From positions 8,800,761 to 8,864,760 of the forward strand of contig NC_066531.1 of the NCBI RefSeq assembly GCF_024679095.1: a stretch of 64,000 bases of DNA, written 5' to 3'. The DNA is from Eriocheir sinensis (Eukaryota > Arthropoda > Malacostraca > Decapoda > Varunidae). A program made the position numbers and the translations under genes. A model generated the notes under the pieces. It was not told the origin of the DNA. It did not search any database and saw nothing but the letters and a program-made list of their open reading frames with translations. Below are positions 32,117 to 43,281 of this stretch, in pieces. Position 1 is the first letter of the stretch, and every line of letters starts with the position of its first letter.

Positions 32117-32345
32117 AGTTAAGAAGGCTAACAGCACGTACATCAGGCAGTGCTATAAAACCGGTGGTGGGCCTCCTCCTACTCAACCAAAACCAGATGA
32201 GCTGACTCTTATGGCCGAGTCAGTTATGGATAGCGATCTTCAACCAGCCCAAGAACAGCTAGACACAGAGGATATAAATTGCGGCATTAATCTCTTAACT
32301 GTCAGCACTATCAATGGAGATGATGCTCTTGCATTGACATGCTGA
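32117..32345 (+). pseudogene. Second exon of a Myb/SANT-type gene (isolated)
   Basis: Acceptor TTGTTCACAG|A at 32116 opens a frame encoding VKKANSTYIRQCYKTGGGPP and TQPKPDELTLMAESVMDSDL, ending at TGA 32343-32345, with a donor-like GGAG|GTAAGA just after. The basic helix followed by TGGGPPP and an acidic tail is the usual linker of Harbinger-associated Myb/SANT proteins, as in exon 2 of the gene at 44929. The DNA-binding exon is not found upstream, so this is a stray fragment or an exon of a gene disrupted by rearrangement. Confidence 0.55.
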
Positions 32346-32517
32346 AGGAGGTAAGAATATTTATTGGTAGTTTGGCCTACTCCAAATTAGGCTAGGTCAG
32401 GTAAAGTTTGACGAATTCTATAAGAAAAGTAGACAATTCTTCATAAGAGCTCCGTTTGGAGAAGTACACCGGTCGCACGCTACATTATTCAACTTCTTTC
32501 AATAGAAGGCCATCCCA

Positions 32518-33075
32518 ACAGGAAGTACACGACTCCAGACTGGAGGCTGCAGAACGCTTAACCTCAGACCTTGCAAACATTTCCGATTGGGGTAGAAGGA
32601 ACCTTGTGTCCTTCAATGCCTCAAAAACTCAATTTCTCCACCTATCCACTCGACACAATCTTCCAAACACCTATCCCCTATTCTTCGACAACACTTAGCT
32701 GTCACCTTCTTCAGCACTAGATATCCTCGGTCTATCCTTAACTCAAAATCTCAACTGGAAACTTCGCATCTCCTCTCTCGTTAAATCAGCTTCCTCGAGG
32801 TTGGGCGTTCTGTATCGTCTCCGCCAGTTCATCTCCCCCGCGGAGTTGCTATCTATATACAGGGGCCTTGTCCGCCCTCGTATGGAGTATGCATCTTACG
32901 TGTTTGGGGCTCCACTCACACACTTCTTCTGGACAGAGTGGACTCTTCGTCTCATCAGCTATCCTCCTCCTACTGATAGTTTTCTACCTCTTAAATTCCG
33001 TCACGATGTTGCCTCTCTTTCTATCTTCTATTGCTATTTTCACGCTGACTGCTCTTCTGAACTTGCTAACTGCAT
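32518..33075 (+). pseudogene. Jockey-like RT C-terminal fragment, left copy, part 1
   Basis: Encodes SDLANISDWGRRNLVSFNAS, LSLTQNLNWKLRISS, SRLGVLYRLRQF and FRHDVASLSIFYCYFHADCS, the thumb/C-terminal region of a Jockey-like LINE. TAG at 32696-32698 and an indel near 32930 break it. The same block lies inverted at 54786-55264 and begins at the same point (TTAACCTCAGACC). Confidence 0.82.
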
Positions 33076-33505
33076 GCCTCCCCCCATCCATAAGAGCTTC
33101 CACCTTTCTCTATCCAGACACTCCCTCCTTGCCTGCTCAAAGTTTCTCAAAGATTTTTCCCCCCTCTCTTTAACGTACTCCTGCACCCTATCCCTCCATT
33201 TCACTGTAGGTCGTCCTCTAGCATTCCCTCCCTCTGTCTCACTCACATACACCCTTCTGGTCATCTTACTCTCCTCCATTCGCTCCATGTGGCCAAACCA
33301 AATCTACAACCTCACTTCTACTTCACTCACAAACCATCACTTTACTTTTGTTGACATTTCCTTTCAACTTTCTCCTGTTACAGACACTATCAAAAACACT
33401 GACCACATTTTGTAGGTCACTTTAATTTTCTGCAATGAGCACCGTGTCATCAGCAAACAGTATCGAATTCAGTACCCACTTCTTTCCCTCATCGAACAGT
33501 CTTAC
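33076..33505 (-). pseudogene. RTE-like RT C-terminal fragment, left copy, part 1
   Basis: On the minus strand the frame encodes MERMEESKMTRRVYVSE, GNARGRPTVKWRDRVQEYVK and SLRNFEQARRECLDRERW, the C-terminus of a different LINE type. Its catalytic FADDTVLIAE region is at 33419-33460. The block is cut at 33505 by the errantivirus-like element and resumes at 43663. Confidence 0.78.
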
Positions 33506-33884
33506 TGTTATAGTAGGATATCAATGTATTATTATTATTTAATATCACCACGAATTAGGCATACAATTGTCAATGGAAAAACCCCACGACAGATAGATCA
33601 CGCCACCTTATAGGAATGTCGTCCGTCAGTGTTTACCGTCTCAGTTTTGTATACTTAGCACTCCGATGGTGCGTGGAGGTCACCTTGACATACGTGACCA
33701 ATTGTAACCATTATTTTCCAACCTGTAACTCGCCGACTCCTTCACGAGAGTCCGACTGACACACAACGACAGTCGCTCTCGCTCCGTCGCTTCTTGTACA
33801 TAAAGGCTACGAATATAATTCGCCTTAAGGAAGCTGAAGTCTTAATCAACACCCCTTTAAACGCCCCCCGACAAGCCCGTTACA
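33506..33884 (+). repeat. 5' LTR, outer copy
   Basis: 379 bp, starts TGTTATAGTAGG and ends CCCGTTACA. Nearly identical to 43282-43658. Confidence 0.93.
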
Positions 33885-33886
33885 TT

Positions 33887-34249
33887 TCAATGTATTATTA
33901 TTATTTAATATCATCACGAATTAGGCATACAATTGTCAATGGAAAAACCCCACGACAGATAGATCACGCCACCTTATAGGAATGTCGTCCGTCAGTGTTT
34001 ACCGTCTCAGTTTTGTATACTTAGCACTCCGATGGTGCGTGGAGGTCACCTTGACATACGTGACCAATTGTAACCATTATTTTCCAACCTGTAACTCGCC
34101 ACTCCTTCACGAGAGTCCGACTGACACACAACGACAGTCGCTCTCGCTCCGTCGCTTCTTGTGCATAAAGGCTACGAATATAATTCGCCTTAAGGAAGCT
34201 GAAGTCTTAATCAACACCCCTTTAAACGCCCCCCGACAAGCCCGTTACA
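33887..34249 (+). repeat. Second, 5'-truncated LTR in tandem
   Basis: Starts at TCAATGTATTATTATT, i.e. without the first 16 or so bases of the LTR, and ends CCCGTTACA. So the left side has two LTRs head to tail separated by TT. The following TTTGGTTGGCAGCGG is the candidate primer site. Confidence 0.92.
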
Positions 34250-34270
34250 TTTGGTTGGCAGCGGTCACCC
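34250..34270 (+). other. Candidate primer-binding site of the errantivirus-like element
   Basis: TTTGGTTGGCAGCGGTCACC directly follows the inner left LTR; TGG near the LTR end fits a tRNA CCA terminus. tRNA not assigned. Confidence 0.45.
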
Positions 34271-34371
34271 CGCGCCTGTGCCTTCGCTACCTCGTTCTCC
34301 TCCAAGCCACGAGAACTCACCAACAACCTCCGGGGACAGGCGTACAAGGGAAGAAGGAGTCAACGCACCAG

Positions 34372-34970
34372 CCGTCCGCGGCAACGCACCAGCCGTCCGC
34401 GGCAACGCACCAGCCGTCCGCGGCAACGCACCTGCCGTCCGCGGCAACGCACCAGCCGTCCGCGGCATCTCACAAGGCGCCCACCTACGTGCAACTCACA
34501 AGGCGCCAGCTACAAGCATCTCCCAAGTCGCCACCTACGTGCAACTCACAAGGCGCCAGCTACAAGCATCTCCCAAGTCGCCACCTACGTGCAACTCACA
34601 AGGCGCCAGCTACAAGCATCTCCCAAGTCGCCACCTACGTGCAACTCACAAGGCGCCAGCTACAAGCATCTCCCAAGTCGCCACCTACGTGCAACTCACA
34701 AGGCGCCAGCTACAAGCATCTCACAAGTCGCCACCTACGTGCAACTCACAAGGCGCCATCTACAAGCCTCGAGCACACCAGCTATAAGCAACTCTACAGG
34801 CGTCCAGCCTACAAGCCTCGAGCACACCAGCTACAAGCAACTCTACAGGCGTCCAGCCTACAAGCCTCGAGCACACCAGCAGCAACTCTGCAGGCGTCCA
34901 GCCTACAAGCCTCGAGCACACCAGCTACAAGCAACTCTACAGGCGTCAAGCCTACAAGCCCCGAGCACAC
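34372..34970 (+). repeat. Three tandem-repeat blocks in the retroelement leader
   Basis: 34372-34468: five units of 21 bases (GCAACGCACCAGCCGTCCGC plus one). 34485-34765: five to six units of 50 bases containing ACAAGGCGCCAGCTACAAGC. 34763-34970: four units of about 49-50 bases containing CAAGCCTCGAGCACACCAGC. A 50-base period passes through all three frames, so the long ORF across it (33982-35238) is probably a by-product and not a gene. Confidence 0.9.
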
Positions 34971-35928
34971 CCACAGGCCTACGCAGCCGATAGCGAGGGC
35001 CACATTCTACAAGCCGCTCCCCCGCTTCAAGCCAGCACTGCTACGTGCCCTGCAAGCCACTCCACGATACGGCAGAAGTATTCACACCTGCAACGAGGAG
35101 GCACGCCCCGCTGACCTTGGGACACCCCGCATGCCCCTCGCTCCACAGCTGGCGGCACCACCGCCGCTGCCGGGAGCATCGGCCCAAACCTCTTCCGGCA
35201 AACAGTCAGCAAGGGTACCCGCGGACATCTCCCGGTGACTGCAAGCTGTTCCCACTACCGTTTCTTGCAAGGCGTCTTCTCAAGAGGTTACACACCCAAG
35301 TCGTCTTGTCTGCCACCGCCGCCCATCTCTTACTATAACAAGGACGACGCGGCCATCATACGTCTGGCGGCAGTGTACCAGCTCCCAGCCGCGCACCGCG
35401 GCCGCTCAAATTGCTGGGTCAGCAGTTTTTCATCCGCCATTGCGAGTCCTCCGATGTCAGCCCATCCCTCACCTCTCACCGCCGCTGTGGCCGCGGCCGA
35501 GGTTTCCTGACGCGCCTGCAACGACTGCACGTAACCCAAGGCATCACAAGCCGTCGCCCTCTCCACTACATCAGCTGATTAATCTTGGTATTTGTGGATA
35601 TTCCTTTCTTGTCCAAATATGCCGACTCGGCTTATTTTCATTATTATCCGTGCAGAGGCACGATTTTTTTTATTTATGTGTTCCTAACACTGTTAATCAG
35701 TCATAATTGTGAGAGTAACGTTCATTCGCATACGATATTGATTCTTTCTTATTGTTTGCTAGCGAGTCTATTGAGTATAGTGTGAGTTCCCTGATCAAAT
35801 TTAATCTTCATCAGTGTGCCCTGCCTCCGTTTTCTTTTCACCGCTCGAGAGAAAACGTGAGCTTCAATGGTATACTCACTTAACATACCACTTTGTTTAT
35901 ATAGTTATTCTTTCTATATAGTTATTCT

Positions 35929-36028
<100 letters not shown>

Positions 36029-36202
36029 CATTCCATTATAACCTTAACTTCTATTACGTCTAAACAGGCACCTTGCTAGCCATTCTTTCTTGCCTTTTTA
36101 GGGTTTCAACGCAAACTATTCATTCATACACGTTCCGTTTATTGGTTCATATTTACAGCTATCAACATTGGCTCCTATTTTGTAAATGGTTTACACCATA
36201 GT

Positions 36203-37407
36203 ATGAACAAAGACACTCTCGCTAAACTCGGCGACACCTTTAAACAGTTGGCTCGTCCTTCAAGTGAGGAGGAATTGGAGCAAGGTGCAAACACCGGTGA
36301 TTTAAATGTGGTGAATTTGCGATCGGGGCTACTCTTTCCCTCCCAAGGGATAGCGCCTCTTCACCTTCAGAATCGTCTGAATACTTAACCCCCACTCGGC
36401 CGAACACAATGCCTGTCGATCCACCTCCCCCTCCTTCTCCTGGGGCCCCACACCACTTCCCCCCGCCCCCGATTCGGGTCATTCCAACTCACGCCAGTAT
36501 TCGACAATTCTCGGGAGGCGAGACCGATTTTTCGGCGCGACAGTTTTTAGATTTGTGTGAATCTGCCATCGTAAATTCCTCCATTACGGAAGATCATGAT
36601 AAAATCGCTTTCATTCGGTCACGGTTACTTCCAGGCTCTCGGGCACTGAATTTGATGCAGTCCTCAGCGTTCGCTTCGGGGGACATTGGTGTAAACTATG
36701 AGGTTTTTAAAGGGAATTTCATTAAAATCTTCGGGGGCGGGAGTAAACCAAGCATCGTTAGACAGATGGCACACACGGTTGAGTCCCTCCAAAAAAATTC
36801 CTCAACAAAGCCGATTTGGGACGCCATGATTGAGGCAAATCAGCTGGCGGTTGACTGTGTCAAGAGCTTGGAAGACGCGCTCTGGCTTCCAGGGGGCTGT
36901 ATGCAAAAGCACCAGGTGAAGACAGCTTTCGAGTTGTTTTTTTACTTATTTCATATTTCAGAGAAGAACCGCCGTTCTGCCCTCCCTTTGGCCTTCAAAC
37001 CGAGCGGGAAGTTGGTTGACTTCGTCTCAGAGTTAGAGGTCAAGGTTCAGGAACACCCTCATCATCAACCCCTCGCCCCAGCTGCAGCATTGCAAGCACA
37101 AAGTAAGGTATCTCTCACATGTAGTTTTTGCAAACAATCAGGACATTCTGAACATTCTTGTTTCGCGAAACGTAGGGAATCAACACATTCGAGACGGGGC
37201 TCAGATAGGAGGTCAGGAGGTTACAGGGGCGGGCATCATTCATCACACAGGCACCCTAGGCCAAACCATCAGCGGAAGGCTGCCTTTTGCCATATCCACG
37301 GGAATTGTTTTCATGATTCAGACAGTTGTTCTGCAATACAAAAGGCCAAGGAGGAACAGAAGTACAAGTCCTCAGCGGACAGTAAACCACTCCTCTTCTC
37401 AGAATAA
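36203..37407 (+). pseudogene. Gag of the errantivirus-like element
   Basis: Two frames: 36203-36388 (start MNKDTLAKLGDTFKQL) and 36409-37407. The latter begins Pro-rich (PVDPPPPPSP). It contains a capsid-like region (FSARQFLDLCESAIVNSSI, DHDKIAFIRSRLLPGSRA) and a CSFCKQSGHSEHSC zinc knuckle near 37122-37163, then a basic RG-rich stretch and a second CHIHGNCFHDSDSC motif. The frame change lies near 36300-36390. TAA at 37405-37407 and TGA at 37414-37416 separate it from the protease, which is in the same frame. Confidence 0.78.
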
Positions 37408-37416
37408 AAGACATGA

Positions 37417-40400
37417 CTTCGTGACAGCCCCGAGGCGTACATCCAAGTGTCCCTTAAGGAAAATACTAATTGGGAGCAACTTGACTCCGTCATTGCCGCC
37501 TTGGGACGGACAAGCATAATTGCCCTCCCTTGCAAGGTGGGCAACACTTCACTCACCTTAGCGGTTGACACAGGTGCCACAGTCAATGTCATATCCGACT
37601 CCGCTTACAGGTCACTGACACGACAAGCGAGTGGGGAAATTTGGCCGCTCAAGAGAACGACCTGAATGTGATAGGCGTGACGGGCACCACTTTGGGAATC
37701 CTTGGGCGAGTACCGCTAACAGTCAGCTTACATGAAAAAGTATGTCCCTTTCGAGATTTCTTTTATGTCTCTAGCAGGTTTGCTTTACCTGTGGATGGGA
37801 TCTTAGGATTGAACGCCATGAAAGACCTGCACATCGCCATAAACCCTGTAAGCAACGCGATCGTGTATCAAGGCCGACGCATACAGGGGATGGTCAATCC
37901 ATCGCCTCTGTCAACTGTAATCTCACCCTCAGAGGTGGAAAATGACCAACCCACCACAGACTCAGGGGCTGCCACCGCCCAAGTGTCCCCTCTACGGTCA
38001 AACCACACGAAACCATTGCAGACTTGTGGCGGACAGTAACGGCAGTCGTAGAAGGTCCTCATATAGTTCCGGATCGTGCTGCAAAACTTGTTAAAATCCG
38101 TTTGCCTAACGCCCTCCGGCGGGCAGTGATGTGTGTATCGACGGAGTTCCTCACGTACACCGCGTGACGGTGGAGGTAACTCTTGCAACAGTCAAGGAGG
38201 GAGGTTTTGCAGAGGCATTGGTAATAAACACGTCTGGATACCCTGTATCCTTAAAACACGGTGTTCGATTATGCCAGTGTCTAGTGTATGGGAGAAATGT
38301 CGCCCCGGAACCAGCTGAATACCCTTCAGCCCAAGTTTCCGGCATATCCTCGGCGTGTCAGGCTTCTCCCGAACAAGACACAGCTCATTTAGAGGCGTTC
38401 CTAAAGTTGCACACTATTCCGAAATTAAGCCAACCTTAGTCCAGCTTCTGGAGCATTATCGGGGGGCGCTTGCTCTACCAGGCGAGCCGCTTGGAGTTAC
38501 GCAGTGTGCTGAACACCACATTAAGTTAAAACCCAATACAAATCCTGTATATATCAATGCGTACAAGCTTCCCCACAGTCAGAGGGAGGTGGTGCAACAA
38601 CTTATCTCTGAAATGTTAGAACAAGGTGTCATCAAAGAATCGAATTCCCCGTGGAATTCGCCCTTGTTCCTGGTTCCAAAGAAAGACGGCTCTTATCGTC
38701 CTGTGATTGATTTCCGGCGTGTGAACACCGCGACCGTGGATGATCATTTTCCGCTTCCCGTTCTTAGAGATCTTCTGATGTGTCTCGGTAGAGGAAATAA
38801 AGTCTTTACGAGTCTTGATCTGGTCAGTGGCTACTGGCAACTGCCCATGGCCCCGAGTCACGTGAAATAACGGCTTTCAGCACGCCTCATGGCCACTATG
38901 AGTGGACGAGGATGCCGTTCGGGCTCAAAGGAGCTCCCTTGACCTTCAAGGACAATGAACAGTATTTTTGGTGACTTGCTGGGCAACTCTGTCTATGTGT
39001 ATTTAGACGACATCATCATAGCAAGTAAAGACGTGCATGCACACATGGAAACACTAAAAGCAGTCCTACACAGACTTCAAGAGGTCGGATTAAAGCTCAA
39101 AATCACCAAATGTGAATTTTAAAGCCTCGGATCAAGTTCTTGGGGCATGTCGTGGACGAATTCGGCATCCACACAGTGGACGACAAAATAAAGGCTATTG
39201 CCGAGTTCCCTCAGCCAACGTCTGCGGACAAGGTACGGTCTTTCTTGGGTGTCGCAGGTTATTACAGGCCTTTCATTAAGGACTTCGCAGCTCGCGAGTC
39301 CCCTAACCCATCTTTTAAAGAAAGACGTACCATTTCAGTGGCTCCCAGCTCAACAAACGAGTTTTGAGGATTTAAAGAAAGCGCTTACACGGGCTCCGGT
39401 CCTTGTCTTTCCGGTTTTCAAGGACCCCTTTCAGCTTTGTACCGACGCTTCGGCTAGTGGAGTAGGAGCCGCGCTGATGCAAACAGATATGTCCGGCAAA
39501 AAGCATGTGATAGCGTTCGCCAGTCGAGTACTTACAGCTCCGGAAAAGAACTATTCTGTTACCCACCTAGAGGCTCTTGCCATTGTGTGGGCTCTGAAGC
39601 ATTTTCGTGACATTGTGATGGGGTACAAAATTGTGGTGTTTACGGACCACGCGGCCATAACTGATCTTTTCAAGGGAAAACACCTACACGGTCGTCTGGC
39701 AAGATGGTTCTTAACGATCCAAGCATACAATCCGGAGATAAATTACATCACCGGGAAAACAAATGTGGTCGCAGATGCCTTATCTCGGAATGTTCCGATA
39801 GGCGCGATTACCACCCCAGGGGTCATCCACAACTTCACTTCACCTGAGCTACACACTGCTCAGCGTGACCACCCTGTGTGGAAGAGGTTAATTTATGCCC
39901 TCGAGTCGGGAGACGAATCAAACCTTCCTGAATTGCCAGTTCCCTTTTCACAATTCTTCCTATCAGAGGACAACCTCCTTTGTAGGTCATGGCCAACCAA
40001 ACCGGTACCTATAGACCAACTGGTCATCCCAGACATATACGTCCCCGTGACGCTTAAGCTGGTCCATAACACACCCATTGCGGGTCACCCAGGAAGAGAC
40101 AAGACGCTATCTGTCACCAGACGAAAATTCTACTGGCCCACATTACGGGTTGATGTAGAAAAACATGTCGCACATTGCGTCGTTTGTGCTAAGCACAAGG
40201 GGTCCGTCAAAGGGCCAGCACCTATGTTGCAATACCCAGTACCAGAGGCGCCTTGGGATGTTGTTAATATAGACTTATTACAGCTCCCCCAGAGCCAACA
40301 TGGCTCGCGCTACTTATTGGTGTGCGTCGACCAGTTCTCTAGGTTTCTAGTTCTGGCGCCTCTCAAGGACAAAACAGCCACACGCGTGGCCCATGCCCTC

Positions 40401-41168
40401 GTGACTCACGTGTTGTGTCCACATTCGTCTCCTCGAATTCTTCTGAGTGACAATGGCACCGAGTTTAGGAACTCAGTATTGATCGAAATATGCGCTCAGT
40501 TTAACATCACGCAATCCTTCATCACAGCTTACCACCCAGCTGTTAATGGGTTGGCGGAGAGGGCTAATAGGAAAATCTTACAGGTCCTCAGGCCTATCGT
40601 GAACGATCTCCACGATAATTGGGAGGATTGGCTATCGCATATAGCCGCTTCCATAAATACGTCGGTAAACGACTCTACGGGGAAGTCTCCCTACTACATC
40701 TTGTATGGGGTGGAGAAACGTCTTCCGTACGACTTCCTAACAACCCCACAGCAACCTCTCTACAACATTGATAGGTACGCACAACAGCAGATGCATATGT
40801 TTTCCAAGATACACTCAGAAGTTAGGTGTACGTTAAAAGCTACGAAGGTTGAAATGATGTCAAAACAACACAAACAGGCCGTCCCGGTGAATTTCAAAGA
40901 GGGTGACACAGTCATGATTAAGCAAGCGGAAAGGAGTTCGAAACTGGGGGCTAAATTTGTGGGTCCTTACCGAGTTGTTCGGAATGTCAGGGGAAATCGG
41001 TTCGAGGTTCTCGAGTCGAATAGTGGAGTCAGTCTAGAAGTTCACAGTGATCGTCTGAAAGTAATTCCCTCACCTTTGGACCTTGATATTGGTACTTCCC
41101 CCTCAGAGTCAAATGTTCAACAAGATAATCCCAACACCCATAGCTATAACTTGAGACCACGGGTTTAA
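37417..41168 (+). pseudogene. Pol (protease, RT, RNase H, integrase) of the errantivirus-like element
   Basis: Protease: LAVDTGATVNVIS near 37561, frameshift near 37640, flap and C-terminal part to 38039. RT: 38440-39110 with [33 protein letters not shown] and the catalytic YVYLDDIIIAS near 38997. It is broken by TAA at 38868-38870, a shift near 38900 and TAA near 39120. A further shift near 39290 precedes a frame open to 41168. That frame contains RNase H (CTDASASGVGAALMQ, THLEALAIVWALKHF, VFTDHAAI), the HHCC zinc domain (HNTPIAGHPGRDKTL ... CVVCAKH), and the integrase triad (VNIDLLQLP, LSDNGTEFRN, NGLAERANR). The 3' half is thus intact and the 5' half is not. Confidence 0.88.
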
Positions 41169-41180
41169 ATACTTCATTCC

Positions 41181-41193
41181 CACCACTTTCAGA
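41181..41193 (+). promoter_or_regulatory. Candidate splice acceptor for env mRNA
   Basis: The pyrimidine-rich TCCCACCACTTTCAG ends three bases before the env ATG (41196). Errantivirus env is known to be expressed from a spliced subgenomic RNA; the matching donor was not identified. Confidence 0.45.
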
Positions 41194-41195
41194 TC

Positions 41196-42893
41196 ATGAT
41201 GTTGCGTTTTCTGACCATCTTGTTGTCCCTCGGCTCCCTGCTTGCAACAACACCCATCCACCTGAAGCCTGGTGCCCTCACGGCACACATAGGAGAGGTC
41301 TTCCTCATAGAAGATGTGCTCCTCGTAAAATATCCATATACTTCCTTGACCAACACCACGGACACAATCAGGATAGTCTCAGAAAAACTCCTCGGCATGG
41401 CAGACGCCATCCGGGCTACCAAGACTAGGGAATCAAAGGCACCTTCTAGTACCAACTCTCTGACTCTTTTTCAACTACTGGAGGATAGGATTCTGTTCTT
41501 ACGGGGAAAGGTTGATGAGGTAAACATGGATTATAGTTCTCACTCAGTTCACTCTCGGGTAAAGAGGGGGTTGCTCAACATCGTTGGGTCCGCCTCAAAG
41601 TTCCTCTTCGGTACGGCAACCGACGGGGACGTTCGCGATTTGCGGGACCACTACGCTCATGTACTTTCCTTTGCTGCTCGAAATCGCAGGGTGATCAACG
41701 CCAATTGTAGGAAACTTGCGCAATTGCATACTAACATTGCGGTACTGCTAGAGCAGACAAATAAGATGGTAGAGGTTATCAACATAGTTGTCAAACAGAT
41801 CGACCAGGTGAATCAGTTTCTCCTCCTAGATCAGGCCTTGCATGTATTGGAAAACGTCATTAACTCCGTCGCGACGGCAAATCAGCAGGTTATTAGCAAC
41901 GTGGTTGACGCAGCGCACGGTAGAGTCACACCTGCCTTGTTCCCTCTACACGATTTGAGAACGACTGTCCAGATCGGGTATCAAAATTATAGCCTAACAC
42001 CTTTATTCACCCCGGACATGAGTCAATATTTTTACCCCTTGATTGAGTCCAGCCTCACCCCTGATGCCATTATCATTCATGTTCCATTTCAGACGGCGGA
42101 CGTGTTTGAGGCACACGAAATTGTCCCGTTCCCTTTTTCAGCAAAGGACAGTGTGTTGGCCCTGGACACGTCCCCGTCTCTTGTTCTAATCGCGAAGGAT
42201 TTCGCTCTGTATTCAACGGGTAGCTACTCACTCTTGCAGTATTGCAAGGAGACGGTCTTCAGGCGATTCTATTGCTCTGCGTCTCTCTTTGCCTTCCTTC
42301 CAGTTCGGGGAGGGGTATGCGAGATCGCCCTCACCCGCGTAAACGCGTCTGACGCTATTTACCTGTGCCCCAACAAGCAGATAACACCAACCCCTGTTTT
42401 ACATAAGAACTTTCAGGGTCTGCATTATTTTTATTTCCCTCAGTCCTTCTATGTATCGGTCATCTGCCCGGAGGGTACCACTTATCAACGGGTTACTGGT
42501 CACTATGCCATAGCGGAAGCATGCTATATCCGCTCCACTAACATAACAACGTATCCGTCCCGGATTCGTCTGGTTTTCACGGCCAATATTTCCCATCGAG
42601 TGTTTCCTCTACGGTCTCTCGATGACATTCATTTCTCCAGCATCTCGTATGTGACTAATTCCCTTAATTCATTGTCTTTCGCGAACAAAACAGAGTTTGC
42701 GGAAACCCTGGAGGAAACGCTGCCTGATTATTTGCATCTCCCCTACCTGTACCCTGGATTTTTTGTACCAATGTTTCTGATGTTCGTCAGTCTCGTCGTC
42801 ATGTGCTACCTTATTAGGAGAAACTCTGTCCTGCACGATTATTTGGTTGTGCAGACACGGCGACTGGATGCCGGGAGGCCACTGGCAAGGTAG
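41196..42893 (+). CDS. env: Envelope glycoprotein, baculovirus-F-like, intact ORF (565 aa)
   Basis: Starts with a hydrophobic signal peptide (residues 1-18). A furin-type site RVKR at residues 121-124 is followed by the putative fusion peptide GLLNIVGSASKFLFGT, the arrangement of baculovirus F proteins and errantivirus Env. A long heptad-rich segment follows (about 180-230). Cys residues cluster in the C-terminal half, and several N-x-S/T sites are visible. A transmembrane segment lies at about 519-539 (FFVPMFLMFVSLVVMC), with a short basic tail. It would act at the membrane in cell entry. The frame is open throughout, in contrast to gag-pol. Length is close to, or a little short of, the family norm. 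Whether it is expressed or folds is unknown. Confidence 0.88.
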   Translation: MMLRFLTILLSLGSLLATTPIHLKPGALTAHIGEVFLIEDVLLVKYPYTSLTNTTDTIRIVSEKLLGMADAIRATKTRESKAPSSTNSLTLFQLLEDRILFLRGKVDEVNMDYSSHSVHSRVKRGLLNIVGSASKFLFGTATDGDVRDLRDHYAHVLSFAARNRRVINANCRKLAQLHTNIAVLLEQTNKMVEVINIVVKQIDQVNQFLLLDQALHVLENVINSVATANQQVISNVVDAAHGRVTPALFPLHDLRTTVQIGYQNYSLTPLFTPDMSQYFYPLIESSLTPDAIIIHVPFQTADVFEAHEIVPFPFSAKDSVLALDTSPSLVLIAKDFALYSTGSYSLLQYCKETVFRRFYCSASLFAFLPVRGGVCEIALTRVNASDAIYLCPNKQITPTPVLHKNFQGLHYFYFPQSFYVSVICPEGTTYQRVTGHYAIAEACYIRSTNITTYPSRIRLVFTANISHRVFPLRSLDDIHFSSISYVTNSLNSLSFANKTEFAETLEETLPDYLHLPYLYPGFFVPMFLMFVSLVVMCYLIRRNSVLHDYLVVQTRRLDAGRPLAR

Positions 42894-43281
42894 TTTTCCT
42901 TTTCTCAGACAAGTCAGGGGACAGAAACCTGGCTGCTCCTCTACTTCACATTGTACTGTGTTTCACTACTGTATTTTTTTTTTAGGAGCTAGATCAACGT
43001 TTCATTGTCTGTAACTATGCCAGTTGATAGTTTCTTCTCCATGTGTCCTTATATTTATCTTTTGAGAGGTTTCTTATGTTTCATGTCACACACGTTGTGG
43101 TTTCCCTCTCCCTATTTATATTATAATTCCACATCTGTTCTTACATAGCCAGTGTTTTAATATAATTGTATCATAGGCAGTCTGCTTGACAAACTCCCTC
43201 TATGTATGTTCATGGTACCTAGACTGCTATTTCGATTTTTATATATCGCGAGGTCGCGATCACTGGTAGGTGACCGAGCAG
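42894..43281 (+). other. 3' untranslated region of the retroelement
   Basis: No ORF. The bases before the right LTR (GGTAGGTGACCGAGCAG) are only partly purine-rich, so the polypurine tract is weak or mutated. Confidence 0.5.

Noticed and set aside
33982..35238. 418-codon ORF across the second LTR and leader repeats
   Set aside because: It starts inside an LTR and passes through a 50-base repeat that cycles all frames; the Gag proper lies further on at 36203-37407.
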